Source: Gemmatimonadota bacterium (GTDB lineage Bacteria; Gemmatimonadota; Gemmatimonadetes; Longimicrobiales; Gaopeijiaceae). From it: DNA of 11,610 bases. The notes under the pieces were generated by a model. That model did not search any database. It worked only from the letters and a program-made list of their open reading frames with translations, and was not told where the DNA came from. The position numbers and the translations under genes were made by a program. The stretch lies in the NCBI GenBank assembly GCA_015492755.1, contig WGEM01000495.1, positions 1-11,610 of the forward strand, written 5' to 3'. This document shows positions 1-5,673 of the stretch, piece by piece. Position 1 is the stretch's first letter; each line of letters starts with the position of its first letter.

Positions 1-1434
1 GTCCTTCCGGGCTTCATCGACGCCCACACCCACTTCATCTCCGGAGGCTTTCAGCTCTCCAGCGTGAACCTCCGCGACGCGGCCACGCCCCAGGAGTTCG
101 CGGAGCGCATCGCCCGCTTCGCCCGGGGGCAGGAGGCGGGCCGCTGGATCACCGGGGGGGACTGGGACCACGAACTCTGGGGCGGCGAGCTTCCGCACAG
201 GGACTGGATCGACGCCTCCACACCGGAGCATCCCGTGTTCGTCCAGCGACTGGACGGGCACATGGCGCTGGCCAACTCGCTGGCGTTGCGTCTGGCGGGT
301 GTGGACGAGACCACGCCCGATCCCCCCGGCGGGACCATCGTGCGCGACGCCGCGGGCCGGCCCACCGGCGTGCTGAAGGACGAGGCCATGGCGCTCGTCT
401 ATCGGGTGATCCCCGAGCCCGGGGAGGAGGAGCTGGACTCGGCGCTGGCGGCGGCAGCCCGGCACGCCCTCTCCCTGGGCGTGACGCAGGTGCACGACAT
501 GGGCACCTGGGCGCATCTGGAGACGTACCGCCGCGCCCGCGCCGCCGGGCGCCTTCCTCTCCGCGTGTACTCGGTGGTGCCCATGGCGTCATGGGAGCGA
601 CTGGCGGCCTTCGTGGCGGAACACGGCCGGGGCGACGAACGGCTCTGGTGGGGTGGACTCAAGGCCTTCGTGGACGGCTCGCTGGGATCCACCACCGCCT
701 GGTTCTACGAACCCTACACCGACGACCCCTCCACCACCGGGCTCATGACCACCGACACGGCGCAGCTCCGGAGCTGGATCGAGGCGGCGGATTCGGCGGG
801 CCTGCACGTCATCGTCCACGCCATCGGGGATCGGGCCAACGACTGGCTCCTGGACGTGTATGCCGGCGTGATGGAGCGGCACGGCCCCCGGGACCGCCGC
901 TTCCGCGTGGAGCACGCGCAGCACCTCACCCCGCGCGCCATCGGGCGTTTCGGCGAGCTGGGGGTCATCGCCTCCATGCAGCCGTACCACGCCGCCGACG
1001 ACGGACGCTGGGCGGAGAAGCGCATCGGGCCCGAGCGGATCCGGACCACCTATGCCTTCCGCTCGCTCCTGGACGCCGGCGCCACGCTGGCCTTCGGGTC
1101 CGACTGGACGGTGGCACCACTGGATCCCCTCCTGGGCCTGGACGCCGCGGTGAACCGGCGGACACTGGACGGCGCACATCCGGATGGTTGGGTTCCCGAG
1201 CAGCGGATCGGGCTGGAGGAGGCGCTGCGGGCGTATACCGCCGGGAGCGCCTTCGCGGGATTCGCCGAGCGGCGGGTGGGTACGCTGGAGGCGGGGAAGC
1301 TGGCGGACATGGTGGTGCTCTCCAGTGACGTCTTCGCGGTGGATCCGAAGGAGATCGCCACGCTGCGCGTAGATCTGACGCTGGTGGAGGGCGAGGTGGC
1401 GTACGCACGAGGAGAGGAGGGATCCGGTGGCTGA
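1..1434 (+). CDS. YtcJ-like metal-dependent amidohydrolase (5' end outside window)
   Basis: The reading frame is open from base 1, and its first residues in the window, VLPGFIDAHTHF, are the classic amidohydrolase metal-binding start with HxH at residues 9-11 (numbering from base 1). The gene therefore begins upstream, and a GTG at 64 is not the real start. Other active-site elements follow in the usual order: a Lys in GLKAFVDGSLGS (about 221, normally carboxylated to bridge two metals), His in VHAIGDRA (about 273), His in EHAQHL (about 305) and Asp in GSDWTV (about 368). The C-terminus GTLEAGKLADMVVLS is the typical return to the beta-sandwich domain. These features match the YtcJ/AepA-like amidohydrolases, which hydrolyse amide or related bonds and usually have undefined substrates. 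The 477 residues seen suggest roughly 60-100 are missing. It overlaps the next gene by 8 bases, so the two are probably co-transcribed. Substrate cannot be told from sequence. Confidence 0.93.
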   Translation, partial: VLPGFIDAHTHFISGGFQLSSVNLRDAATPQEFAERIARFARGQEAGRWITGGDWDHELWGGELPHRDWIDASTPEHPVFVQRLDGHMALANSLALRLAGVDETTPDPPGGTIVRDAAGRPTGVLKDEAMALVYRVIPEPGEEELDSALAAAARHALSLGVTQVHDMGTWAHLETYRRARAAGRLPLRVYSVVPMASWERLAAFVAEHGRGDERLWWGGLKAFVDGSLGSTTAWFYEPYTDDPSTTGLMTTDTAQLRSWIEAADSAGLHVIVHAIGDRANDWLLDVYAGVMERHGPRDRRFRVEHAQHLTPRAIGRFGELGVIASMQPYHAADDGRWAEKRIGPERIRTTYAFRSLLDAGATLAFGSDWTVAPLDPLLGLDAAVNRRTLDGAHPDGWVPEQRIGLEEALRAYTAGSAFAGFAERRVGTLEAGKLADMVVLSSDVFAVDPKEIATLRVDLTLVEGEVAYARGEEGSGG

Positions 1435-2113
1435 GGGTGAGGCGAGGGGGGAGTCGCTGGAACAGATGCGGCAGGTGACCGTCGAGGCGCTCTGCGAGCA
1501 CTTCGCCAACGACGCCATGACGGTGGAGGAGTTCGAGCGACGGGTGGAGCGAGCCCACGCCGCCGCCCGGCGGGAGGAACTCAAGGCGTTGCTGGCTGAT
1601 CTGCCGGGCGGAACCCTTCCGGCGCCGCCGCCGGAGCCCGGTGAGGGCCGCGTGAGCCGGCCGGTGGAGGCGGGTGCCGCGGCCCACACGCGCGACAGCG
1701 ACTTCGCGGTGGCGGTGTTCGGTGGGATCGCGCGGCGGGGGCGCTGGAACCCGGCGAGGGCCACCTACGCCGTGGCCATCTGCGGCGGCACCGAGCTGGA
1801 CTTCCGGGAGGCGGTGCTTCCGCCGGGAATCACCGAGGTGCGCGTCTTCGCCATGTGGGGCGGTGTGGACATCATCGTTCCACCGGGGCTGAACGTGGAA
1901 TCGCACGGCCTTGCGCTCCTGGGCGGCTTCGATCATGAGGCCGACGAAGCGCAGCGTCCCGATCTCTCGGCGCCCACGCTGCGCATCACCGGGCTGGCGG
2001 TGATGGGCGGCGTGGACGTGCAGGTCCGCTATCCCGGCGAGACCGCGCGCGACGCCCGCCGCCGGCGGAGGCAGGAGCGCAAGGAGCACAAGCGCCTCCG
2101 GCGGGGGGGCTGA
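1427..2113 (+). CDS. DUF1707 and LiaF-like C-terminal domain protein
   Basis: The GTG start at 1427 follows a strong purine-rich ribosome site (GGAGAGGAGG at 1411-1420) and overlaps the amidohydrolase stop. Residues about 16-61 match the DUF1707 (SHOCT-like) pattern: a short helical segment with MTVEEFERRVERAHAA and ELKALLADLP. After a Pro/Gly-rich linker (62-90), residues about 95-203 resemble the C-terminal domain of LiaF/YvqF-type 'cell wall-active antibiotics response' proteins, with five short strands ending in Gly-Gly (VFGG, ICGG, MWGG, LLGG, VMGG). Residues about 208-226 form a very basic Arg/Lys tail. No membrane segment is visible, unlike classical LiaF, so the protein is probably cytoplasmic or peripheral to the membrane. 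In Firmicutes LiaF restrains the LiaSR envelope-stress system, but no sensor kinase is present here, so such a role is only a guess. Total length is 228 residues. Confidence 0.8.
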   Translation: MAEGEARGESLEQMRQVTVEALCEHFANDAMTVEEFERRVERAHAAARREELKALLADLPGGTLPAPPPEPGEGRVSRPVEAGAAAHTRDSDFAVAVFGGIARRGRWNPARATYAVAICGGTELDFREAVLPPGITEVRVFAMWGGVDIIVPPGLNVESHGLALLGGFDHEADEAQRPDLSAPTLRITGLAVMGGVDVQVRYPGETARDARRRRRQERKEHKRLRRGG

Positions 2114-2176
2114 CGGAGGGTCCGTATGTGCGGCCTGTGCGGGCGGGAACCGGCTGCCGCCGCAGTGGGTTCGTCC

Positions 2177-2186
2177 CATTCGAATG
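2177..2186. promoter_or_regulatory. 10-bp perfect palindrome upstream of the DUF427 gene
   Basis: CATTCGAATG reads the same on both strands and lies 26 bases before the preferred GTG start of the DUF427 gene, in an AT-richer patch of a GC-rich intergenic stretch. It could be a small operator, but one 10-bp palindrome is not strong evidence and no matching second site was seen. Confidence 0.2.
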
Positions 2187-2202
2187 AAGTCGGTCCATCG
2201 AA

Positions 2203-2209
2203 GGGAGGA
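2203..2209 (+). promoter_or_regulatory. Ribosome binding site supporting the GTG start of the DUF427 gene
   Basis: GGGAGGA with its core GGAGG at 2204-2208 sits 4 bases before GTG 2213. This supports starting the DUF427 protein where the conserved domain begins. A competing GGAGGG at 2115-2120 lies 5 bases before an in-frame ATG at 2126, so a 29-residue longer form cannot be excluded. Confidence 0.5.
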
Positions 2210-2212
2210 ACC

Positions 2213-2407
2213 GTGCCGAAAGCGGTCTGGAAGGGAACGGTCATCGCCGAGAGCGACCGCACGGTGGTGGTGGAGGGAGGCTACGACGTGGTCGCGGACG
2301 GGGAGGTGAACCCCGGGGCTGCGTGGTATTATCCTCATCCGAAGGAGAAGGCCGCGCACATCAAGGACCACGTCGCGTTCTGGAGGGGTGTGCGCGTCGT
2401 GGAGTGA
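2213..2407 (+). CDS. Shortened DUF427 domain protein
   Basis: The 64-residue product begins VPKAVWKGTVIAESDRTVVVEG and ends with AWYYPHPKEKAAHIKDHVAFW, the unmistakable two ends of the DUF427 domain. From my knowledge of the family, a usual member has about 90-95 residues. Between VVVEG and the strand YDVVADGEVN it carries about 30 further residues, including a conserved CPWKG segment. That middle part is absent here while the frame stays open, so this is an internally deleted form that may or may not fold. DUF427 proteins are small beta-rich proteins of unknown biochemical function. I chose GTG 2213 because the domain starts there and a GGAGG precedes it. An in-frame ATG at 2126, also with a good ribosome site, would add 29 residues beginning MCGLCG that do not resemble the family. 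The gene lies 24 bases before the arginase gene, so co-transcription is likely. Confidence 0.72.
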   Translation: MPKAVWKGTVIAESDRTVVVEGGYDVVADGEVNPGAAWYYPHPKEKAAHIKDHVAFWRGVRVVE

Positions 2408-2431
2408 CCTCATCCCGCCACCCGCACATCC

Positions 2432-3364
2432 ATGTCCGACATCGAACCGAGAGACATCGGTCTCCTCTCCGTCTCCATCGACCTGGGCGCCGGCCGCCGC
2501 GGCGTCGACATGGGGCCCTCCGCGCTCCGCATCGCGGGCATCACGGCGGAAATCGAGGCGGTGGGCCACCGGCTGCGGGAGCTGGGTACGGTGACGGCCG
2601 GCGGGTTCGAGACCACCGAGACGGGCGAGCGCACGCTCCGCTTTCTGGACGAGATCGTGGATGTGGCGGGCCGCACGCGTGCGATGGTGGCCCTGGGCCT
2701 GGCGGAGGGATGCCTCCCGTTGATTCTCGGAGGCGATCACTCGCTCTCCATCGGATCGGTGGCGGGTGTGGCCGAGTACTTCCGGGAGCGTCACGGCGAG
2801 GAGGGGCGCATCGGCGTCATCTGGGTGGACGCCCACGGCGACATGAACACCCCGGAGACCACGCCCAGCGGCAACATCCACGGCATGAGCCTCGCAGTGC
2901 TCATGGGGCGGGGCCATCCCCGGCTGGTGAATCTCACCGGGCACGTGCCCAGCGTGCACCCGGAGAACGTGTCCATCCTGGCCGCCCGGTCGCTGGACCC
3001 GGGGGAGCGGGACCTCATCCGCGAACTGGGCGTGCGCGTCTTCACCATGTCGGAGATCGACGATCGCGGGGTGGGCGTCTGTATGGAGGAGGCGCTGGAG
3101 CGGGCCAACGACGGCACCTGCGGCTTCCATCTCTCCTTCGATCTGGACGCGCTGGATCCCAGGCTGGCGCCCGGCGTGGGGACGCCGGTGCAGGGCGGAC
3201 TCACCTACCGGGAAGGGCACCTCGTGTGTGAGAAGGCCGCCCGGACGGGGCGGCTGGTGAGCCTGGAGCTGGTGGAGCTCAACCCGGTGCTGGACGACCG
3301 GAACCACACCGCGGCGCTGGGGGTGGGCCTGGCGGCTTCGGCGCTGGGCAAGACCATCCTCTGA
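2432..3364 (+). CDS. rocF: Arginase
   Basis: This 310-residue protein, normal length for the family, hydrolyses L-arginine to L-ornithine and urea in the cytoplasm using two Mn ions. All metal ligands are visible: His103 in GGDHSLSIG, Asp133, His135 and Asp137 in WVDAHGDMNT, and Asp237 and Asp239 in SFDLDALDP. The substrate-binding loop NTPETTPSGNIHGM (139-152) includes the His that corresponds to His141 of rat arginase, and DPGE at 189-192 matches the pair that binds the alpha-amino group. Glu282 in LVELNPVLDDRNHTA is also conserved. This detail separates arginase from agmatinase and formiminoglutamase. The start at ATG 2432 gives the typical N-terminus with LGAGRRGVDMGPSALR, although no good ribosome site precedes it. 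No ornithine or urea gene is adjacent, so the gene probably acts in general arginine catabolism. Confidence 0.95.
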   Translation: MSDIEPRDIGLLSVSIDLGAGRRGVDMGPSALRIAGITAEIEAVGHRLRELGTVTAGGFETTETGERTLRFLDEIVDVAGRTRAMVALGLAEGCLPLILGGDHSLSIGSVAGVAEYFRERHGEEGRIGVIWVDAHGDMNTPETTPSGNIHGMSLAVLMGRGHPRLVNLTGHVPSVHPENVSILAARSLDPGERDLIRELGVRVFTMSEIDDRGVGVCMEEALERANDGTCGFHLSFDLDALDPRLAPGVGTPVQGGLTYREGHLVCEKAARTGRLVSLELVELNPVLDDRNHTAALGVGLAASALGKTIL

Positions 3365-3459
3365 CGGCGCGCACCCCTGGCGCGTTCCGGCACGGCGTTC
3401 TACATGGTGGAGCGCCCGGCTTCGTCCCCCATCACCTCTGTCCGAGAGAGAGCACGCTC

Positions 3460-3879
3460 ATGAGCACCAGCGAAGGGTCCCGCAGCGGGATCTCCCACTT
3501 CTTCCTGAACGTCTTCCGGATCGCCTTTGCGCTCATGTTCATGCAGCACGGCGCCCAGAAGCTCCTGGGGATGTTCGGCGCCGAGGCCACCGTGGAGATG
3601 CTCTCGCTCCGGTGGTGGGCGGGCGTGCTGGAGCTCTACGGCGGCGGACTTCTGGCGCTGGGGCTCTTCACCCGCCCGGTGGCATTCCTCCTGGCGGGTG
3701 AGATGGCGGTGGCCTACTTCATGGCCCACTTCCCCCGCGGATGGATCCCCATCGAAAACCGTGGCGAGCTGGCGGTGCTCTACTGCTTCGCCTTCCTCTT
3801 CCTCGCCGCCAACGGCGGCGGGGCGTTCAGCGTCGACGGCTGGCTGGAGGCGCGGCGGCGGGCCAGAACCGTCGACTGA
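3460..3879 (+). CDS. DoxX family integral membrane protein
   Basis: This 139-residue protein has four predicted membrane helices at about 13-32, 52-70, 73-91 and 102-118. Typical DoxX signatures are present: FMQHGAQKLLGMFG after the first helix, a Gly-rich second helix (ELYGGGLLALGLFTRP), and ENRGELAVLYCFAFL at the fourth helix. DoxX-like proteins are inner-membrane proteins. Some members partner with thiol or quinone redox enzymes (the thiosulfate:quinone oxidoreductase subunit and the mycobacterial oxidative-stress complex), but most have no assigned role. The ATG at 3460 follows only a weak GAGAGAG ribosome site. The 95-base gap after arginase suggests it may have its own promoter. It converges with the dienelactone hydrolase gene. 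Function beyond the family name cannot be inferred. Confidence 0.9.
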   Translation: MSTSEGSRSGISHFFLNVFRIAFALMFMQHGAQKLLGMFGAEATVEMLSLRWWAGVLELYGGGLLALGLFTRPVAFLLAGEMAVAYFMAHFPRGWIPIENRGELAVLYCFAFLFLAANGGGAFSVDGWLEARRRARTVD

Positions 3880-3910
3880 TCCGGCGGCGGCTTTTTCCCG
3901 CCACCGGTGT

Positions 3911-3941
3911 CGCGGCGCTCCGGCGCCGGTACGCCGCCGCG
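3911..3941. terminator. GC-rich stem-loop between convergent genes
   Basis: The arms CGCGGCG (3911-3917) and CGCCGCG (3935-3941) are exact inverse complements, and the loop contains a second self-complementary run CCGGCGCCGG (3920-3929). It sits in the 75-base gap between the stops of the DoxX and dienelactone hydrolase genes, where a bidirectional terminator is expected. There is no T-run on either side, so intrinsic termination is uncertain. Such stems also arise by chance in DNA this GC-rich. Confidence 0.3.
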
Positions 3942-3954
3942 GTCCCGGGCCCCT

Positions 3955-4875
3955 TCAGCGCCGGAGCGTCCGGTCCAGGTAGGCCTTGAGTCGCTGCCAG
4001 GCGTGCAGCGCCGGCGCGGCGCGGGTGTCGGGGTCCTCGTCCACCCGCAGCCAGAAGCCGTGGTTCACGTCGTCGTAGATGTGGATGTCGTTGGGGACAC
4101 CGGCGGCGCGGAGCGCTTCCTCGAACCTCCGCACCTCCTCGGGTGAAGGACCCCGGTCCAGCGCGGCGAAGGTGCCGTACACCTCGTGGTCCAGCGTCCG
4201 CAGCCGCTGGGGATCGTCCACCAGCCGACCGTAGAAGATGGCGGTGGCGTCGTGGTTCTCCCCGTCCAGCCCGAAGGAGAGGGCCACCCCCCCGCCGAAG
4301 CACCATCCCATGGCCCCGACGCGGCCGGTGACGTCGTCCCTTGCCTTCAGGAACGCCACCGCCTGATTGAGGTTGGCCACCACGCGGGGCATGTCGGCCA
4401 TGGTCTCCCGCACCAGCGCCATGTTCTCCTCGCGGTTCGATCCGGTGCGGCCACGGTAGAGATCCGCCGCCAGCGTCACGTAGCCCTCCGCCGCCAGGTC
4501 GTCAGCGATCTGCCGGATGCGGTCCACGAGGCCGTTCCACTCGTGGATGATCACCAGCGCCGGGAAGGGACCTTCGCCCTCGGGCACCGCCAGGTAGCCG
4601 GTGGTGAGGGAGTCGGCGGGGACGTAATGCACCGCCATGCCCTGAGGCGGCCCTCCCTCGCCGATGATGGCCGGCGGGAGCTGGTCGTCGGCGGTGGGCG
4701 CCAGGGGGATGCGCGCCTCGGCTGCCGGTGGACCTGCGGCGTCGGTGCCCGACGCGGTGTTCTCCGGCTCGCCGCCGGAGCAGGCGCCGAGAAGCGCGGC
4801 CAGCACCAGGAGGGTGACGCGGCGTGCGGGGCCGGTGGGTGAGGCGCCGCCGCCGGACGGAGTCGATGGGCGCAT
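3955..4875 (-). CDS. Dienelactone hydrolase family lipoprotein
   Basis: The 306-residue product starts with a basic region and hydrophobic stretch ending in a lipobox, LLGAC, so Cys32 is probably lipidated and the enzyme is anchored outside the inner membrane. The remainder is an alpha/beta-hydrolase of the dienelactone hydrolase type. It has the nucleophile Cys192 in GWCFGGG, Asp240 in ALDRGPSPEEV and His272 in VNHGFW, plus Glu112 in HEWNGL at the position of the Glu that primes the Cys in the classical enzyme. Family members hydrolyse small esters or lactones, and this exported version has no known substrate. I chose ATG 4875 because GAGGAGG lies 8 bases upstream; a GTG at 4899 would add eight residues but overlaps vapC. 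The gene begins 13 bases after the vapC stop, so it may be read from the vapBC promoter. Confidence 0.9.
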   Translation of the reverse strand: MRPSTPSGGGASPTGPARRVTLLVLAALLGACSGGEPENTASGTDAAGPPAAEARIPLAPTADDQLPPAIIGEGGPPQGMAVHYVPADSLTTGYLAVPEGEGPFPALVIIHEWNGLVDRIRQIADDLAAEGYVTLAADLYRGRTGSNREENMALVRETMADMPRVVANLNQAVAFLKARDDVTGRVGAMGWCFGGGVALSFGLDGENHDATAIFYGRLVDDPQRLRTLDHEVYGTFAALDRGPSPEEVRRFEEALRAAGVPNDIHIYDDVNHGFWLRVDEDPDTRAAPALHAWQRLKAYLDRTLRR

Positions 4876-4883
4876 GGGAGGGT

Positions 4884-4890
4884 CCTCCTC
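4884..4890 (-). promoter_or_regulatory. Ribosome binding site fixing the start of the dienelactone hydrolase gene
   Basis: Read on the minus strand this is GAGGAGG, 8 bases before ATG 4875. It overlaps the last two bases of the vapC stop codon (4889-4891), which would allow translational coupling. It favours ATG 4875 over the GTG at 4899. Confidence 0.65.
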
Positions 4891-5299
4891 AGGCTCCACC
4901 CCGGACCACCGACAGCGGGGTGAGCTCTGCGATGCGGTTGAAGGTGAGGTCGGTGGTGAGGAGGGTAAGGTCGTGCCTCAGGCAGAGCTGCGCGAGGAGG
5001 GCGTCGATGGTGCCCACCCGGACGCCCTGCGCCGCGAGGCGGTGACGGAGCTCGGCGGCGTCGATGTGGTCCTGCACGTCGGGCACCACCCGGGGGAGGG
5101 CACGAAAACGCTCCAGTACCGCCTGCCGGCCTGCGGGGTCCGGGATTCCCTGCAGGAGCTCCTGAAGGATGAGGCCGGTGGTGAAGACCTGCTCGCCGTC
5201 GCGCAGGGCTCGCGCCAGGCGGCGGACCTTGGGGAGCGTGGAGGGCGCGTTCCGGCGGAAGGCCAGCGACCAGACGCTGGTGTCCACCAGGAGTCTCAA
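4889..5299 (-). CDS. vapC: VapC-type PIN domain ribonuclease toxin
   Basis: This 136-residue protein is a complete PIN domain, the endonuclease fold of type II VapC toxins, which cleave tRNA or rRNA with Mg/Mn ions. The four acidic residues are in place: Asp6 in LLVDTSVWSLAF, Glu47 in LILQELLQG, Asp99 in VGTIDALLAQL and Asp117 in LLTTDLTF. The start is a TTG at 5299. The vapB stop TGA at 5296-5298 overlaps it, forming TTGA, and GGAG lies 6 bases upstream inside the end of vapB. This is a usual arrangement for translational coupling of antitoxin and toxin. All catalytic residues are intact, so the toxin is likely active. Its RNA target cannot be told from sequence. Confidence 0.92.
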   Translation of the reverse strand: MRLLVDTSVWSLAFRRNAPSTLPKVRRLARALRDGEQVFTTGLILQELLQGIPDPAGRQAVLERFRALPRVVPDVQDHIDAAELRHRLAAQGVRVGTIDALLAQLCLRHDLTLLTTDLTFNRIAELTPLSVVRGGA

Positions 5300-5493
5300 C
5301 GGCGGCTCCGCTCGGTATGCACGTCGTAGGGATCCCAGTCCAGCACGTCGAAGAGGTCCAGGATCTCCGCCTGGCGGCGCCGGGCGATGAACTCCTCCAG
5401 CGCCCGGGTGACGGCGGCCTTCTTGGTCTTCTCGCCGCTGAGACGGAACGCCTCCTCCAGGAGCTGCGGATCGAGATTGAGGTTGGTGGCCAT
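5296..5493 (-). CDS. vapB: VapB-type antitoxin
   Basis: This 65-residue protein begins MATNLNLDPQLLEEAFRLSG and continues with KTKKAAVTRALEEFIARRRQ, the form of VapB antitoxins with a short N-terminal strand for ribbon-helix-helix DNA binding followed by two helices. Its acidic, aromatic C-terminus (ILDLFDVLDWDPYDVH) would wrap the VapC active site. The antitoxin neutralises the adjacent VapC and normally represses its own promoter as a complex. The start at ATG 5491-5493 is chosen from the family N-terminus. A much longer open frame upstream is only antisense to the M20 peptidase gene. A weak GGAAAG site precedes the ATG. A promoter and inverted-repeat operator candidate lie directly upstream. 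Confidence 0.92.
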   Translation of the reverse strand: MATNLNLDPQLLEEAFRLSGEKTKKAAVTRALEEFIARRRQAEILDLFDVLDWDPYDVHTERSRR

Positions 5494-5507
5494 GCGCTTT
5501 CCGGGGT

Positions 5508-5537
5508 TGTGTAGATAGCTACACATCATTCTACACA
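5508..5537. promoter_or_regulatory. Candidate VapBC operator: inverted repeat plus third half-site
   Basis: TGTGTAG (5508-5514) and CTACACA (5519-5525) are perfect 7-bp inverted arms with a 4-base spacer. A third copy, CTACACA, follows at 5531-5537, exactly 12 bases from the second. The cluster lies 15 bases before the vapB start codon in an unusually AT-rich patch and overlaps the predicted -10 box. Type II antitoxins of the ribbon-helix-helix class bind such repeats to repress their own operon. Binding here is inferred from position and symmetry. Confidence 0.65.
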
Positions 5538-5556
5538 CACCACGAATCGCCGGCAA
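5528..5556 (-). promoter_or_regulatory. Predicted sigma-70-type promoter for vapBC
   Basis: On the minus strand the -35 box TTGCCG (5551-5556) and -10 box TAGAAT (5528-5533) are separated by exactly 17 bases. They match the consensus at 4 and 5 of 6 positions. Transcription would begin near 5521, leaving a leader of about 28 bases before vapB. The -10 box lies between the operator half-sites, so repressor binding would block polymerase. Confidence 0.55.
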
Positions 5557-5673
5557 GCGCGCCGTCTCTTGCCTGCGGGAGGCGGGTCCGGGCATCTTCG
5601 CGCCACCTCGAAGGCGCGGCCGCCGCACCCGTGGCGCGCCGGGACTTCCCCCACCTCCGCAAGCCGGCGAACC

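Noticed and set aside
965..3307. Minus-strand open frame of 780 codons
   Set aside because: It is antisense to the amidohydrolase, DUF1707, DUF427 and arginase genes, all supported by domain motifs. Its product is rich in His, Arg, Pro and Gly with no domain, as expected for a shadow frame in GC-rich DNA.
3366..3390. Possible terminator after arginase (CGCGC and GCGCG arms)
   Set aside because: The 5-bp stem with a 7-base loop and no T-run is too weak to call.
5593..5640. Overlapping inverted repeats upstream of the M20 gene (CTTCG/CGAAG and GGCGCG/CGCGCC) as a possible attenuator or riboswitch
   Set aside because: Short GC-only arms like these are common by chance at this base composition, there is no T-run, and no known riboswitch core is visible.
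5569..5673. 35-residue extension before the M20 peptidase
   Set aside because: It would bury the signal peptide behind a Pro/Arg-rich head; ATG 5674 gives a normal exported protein.
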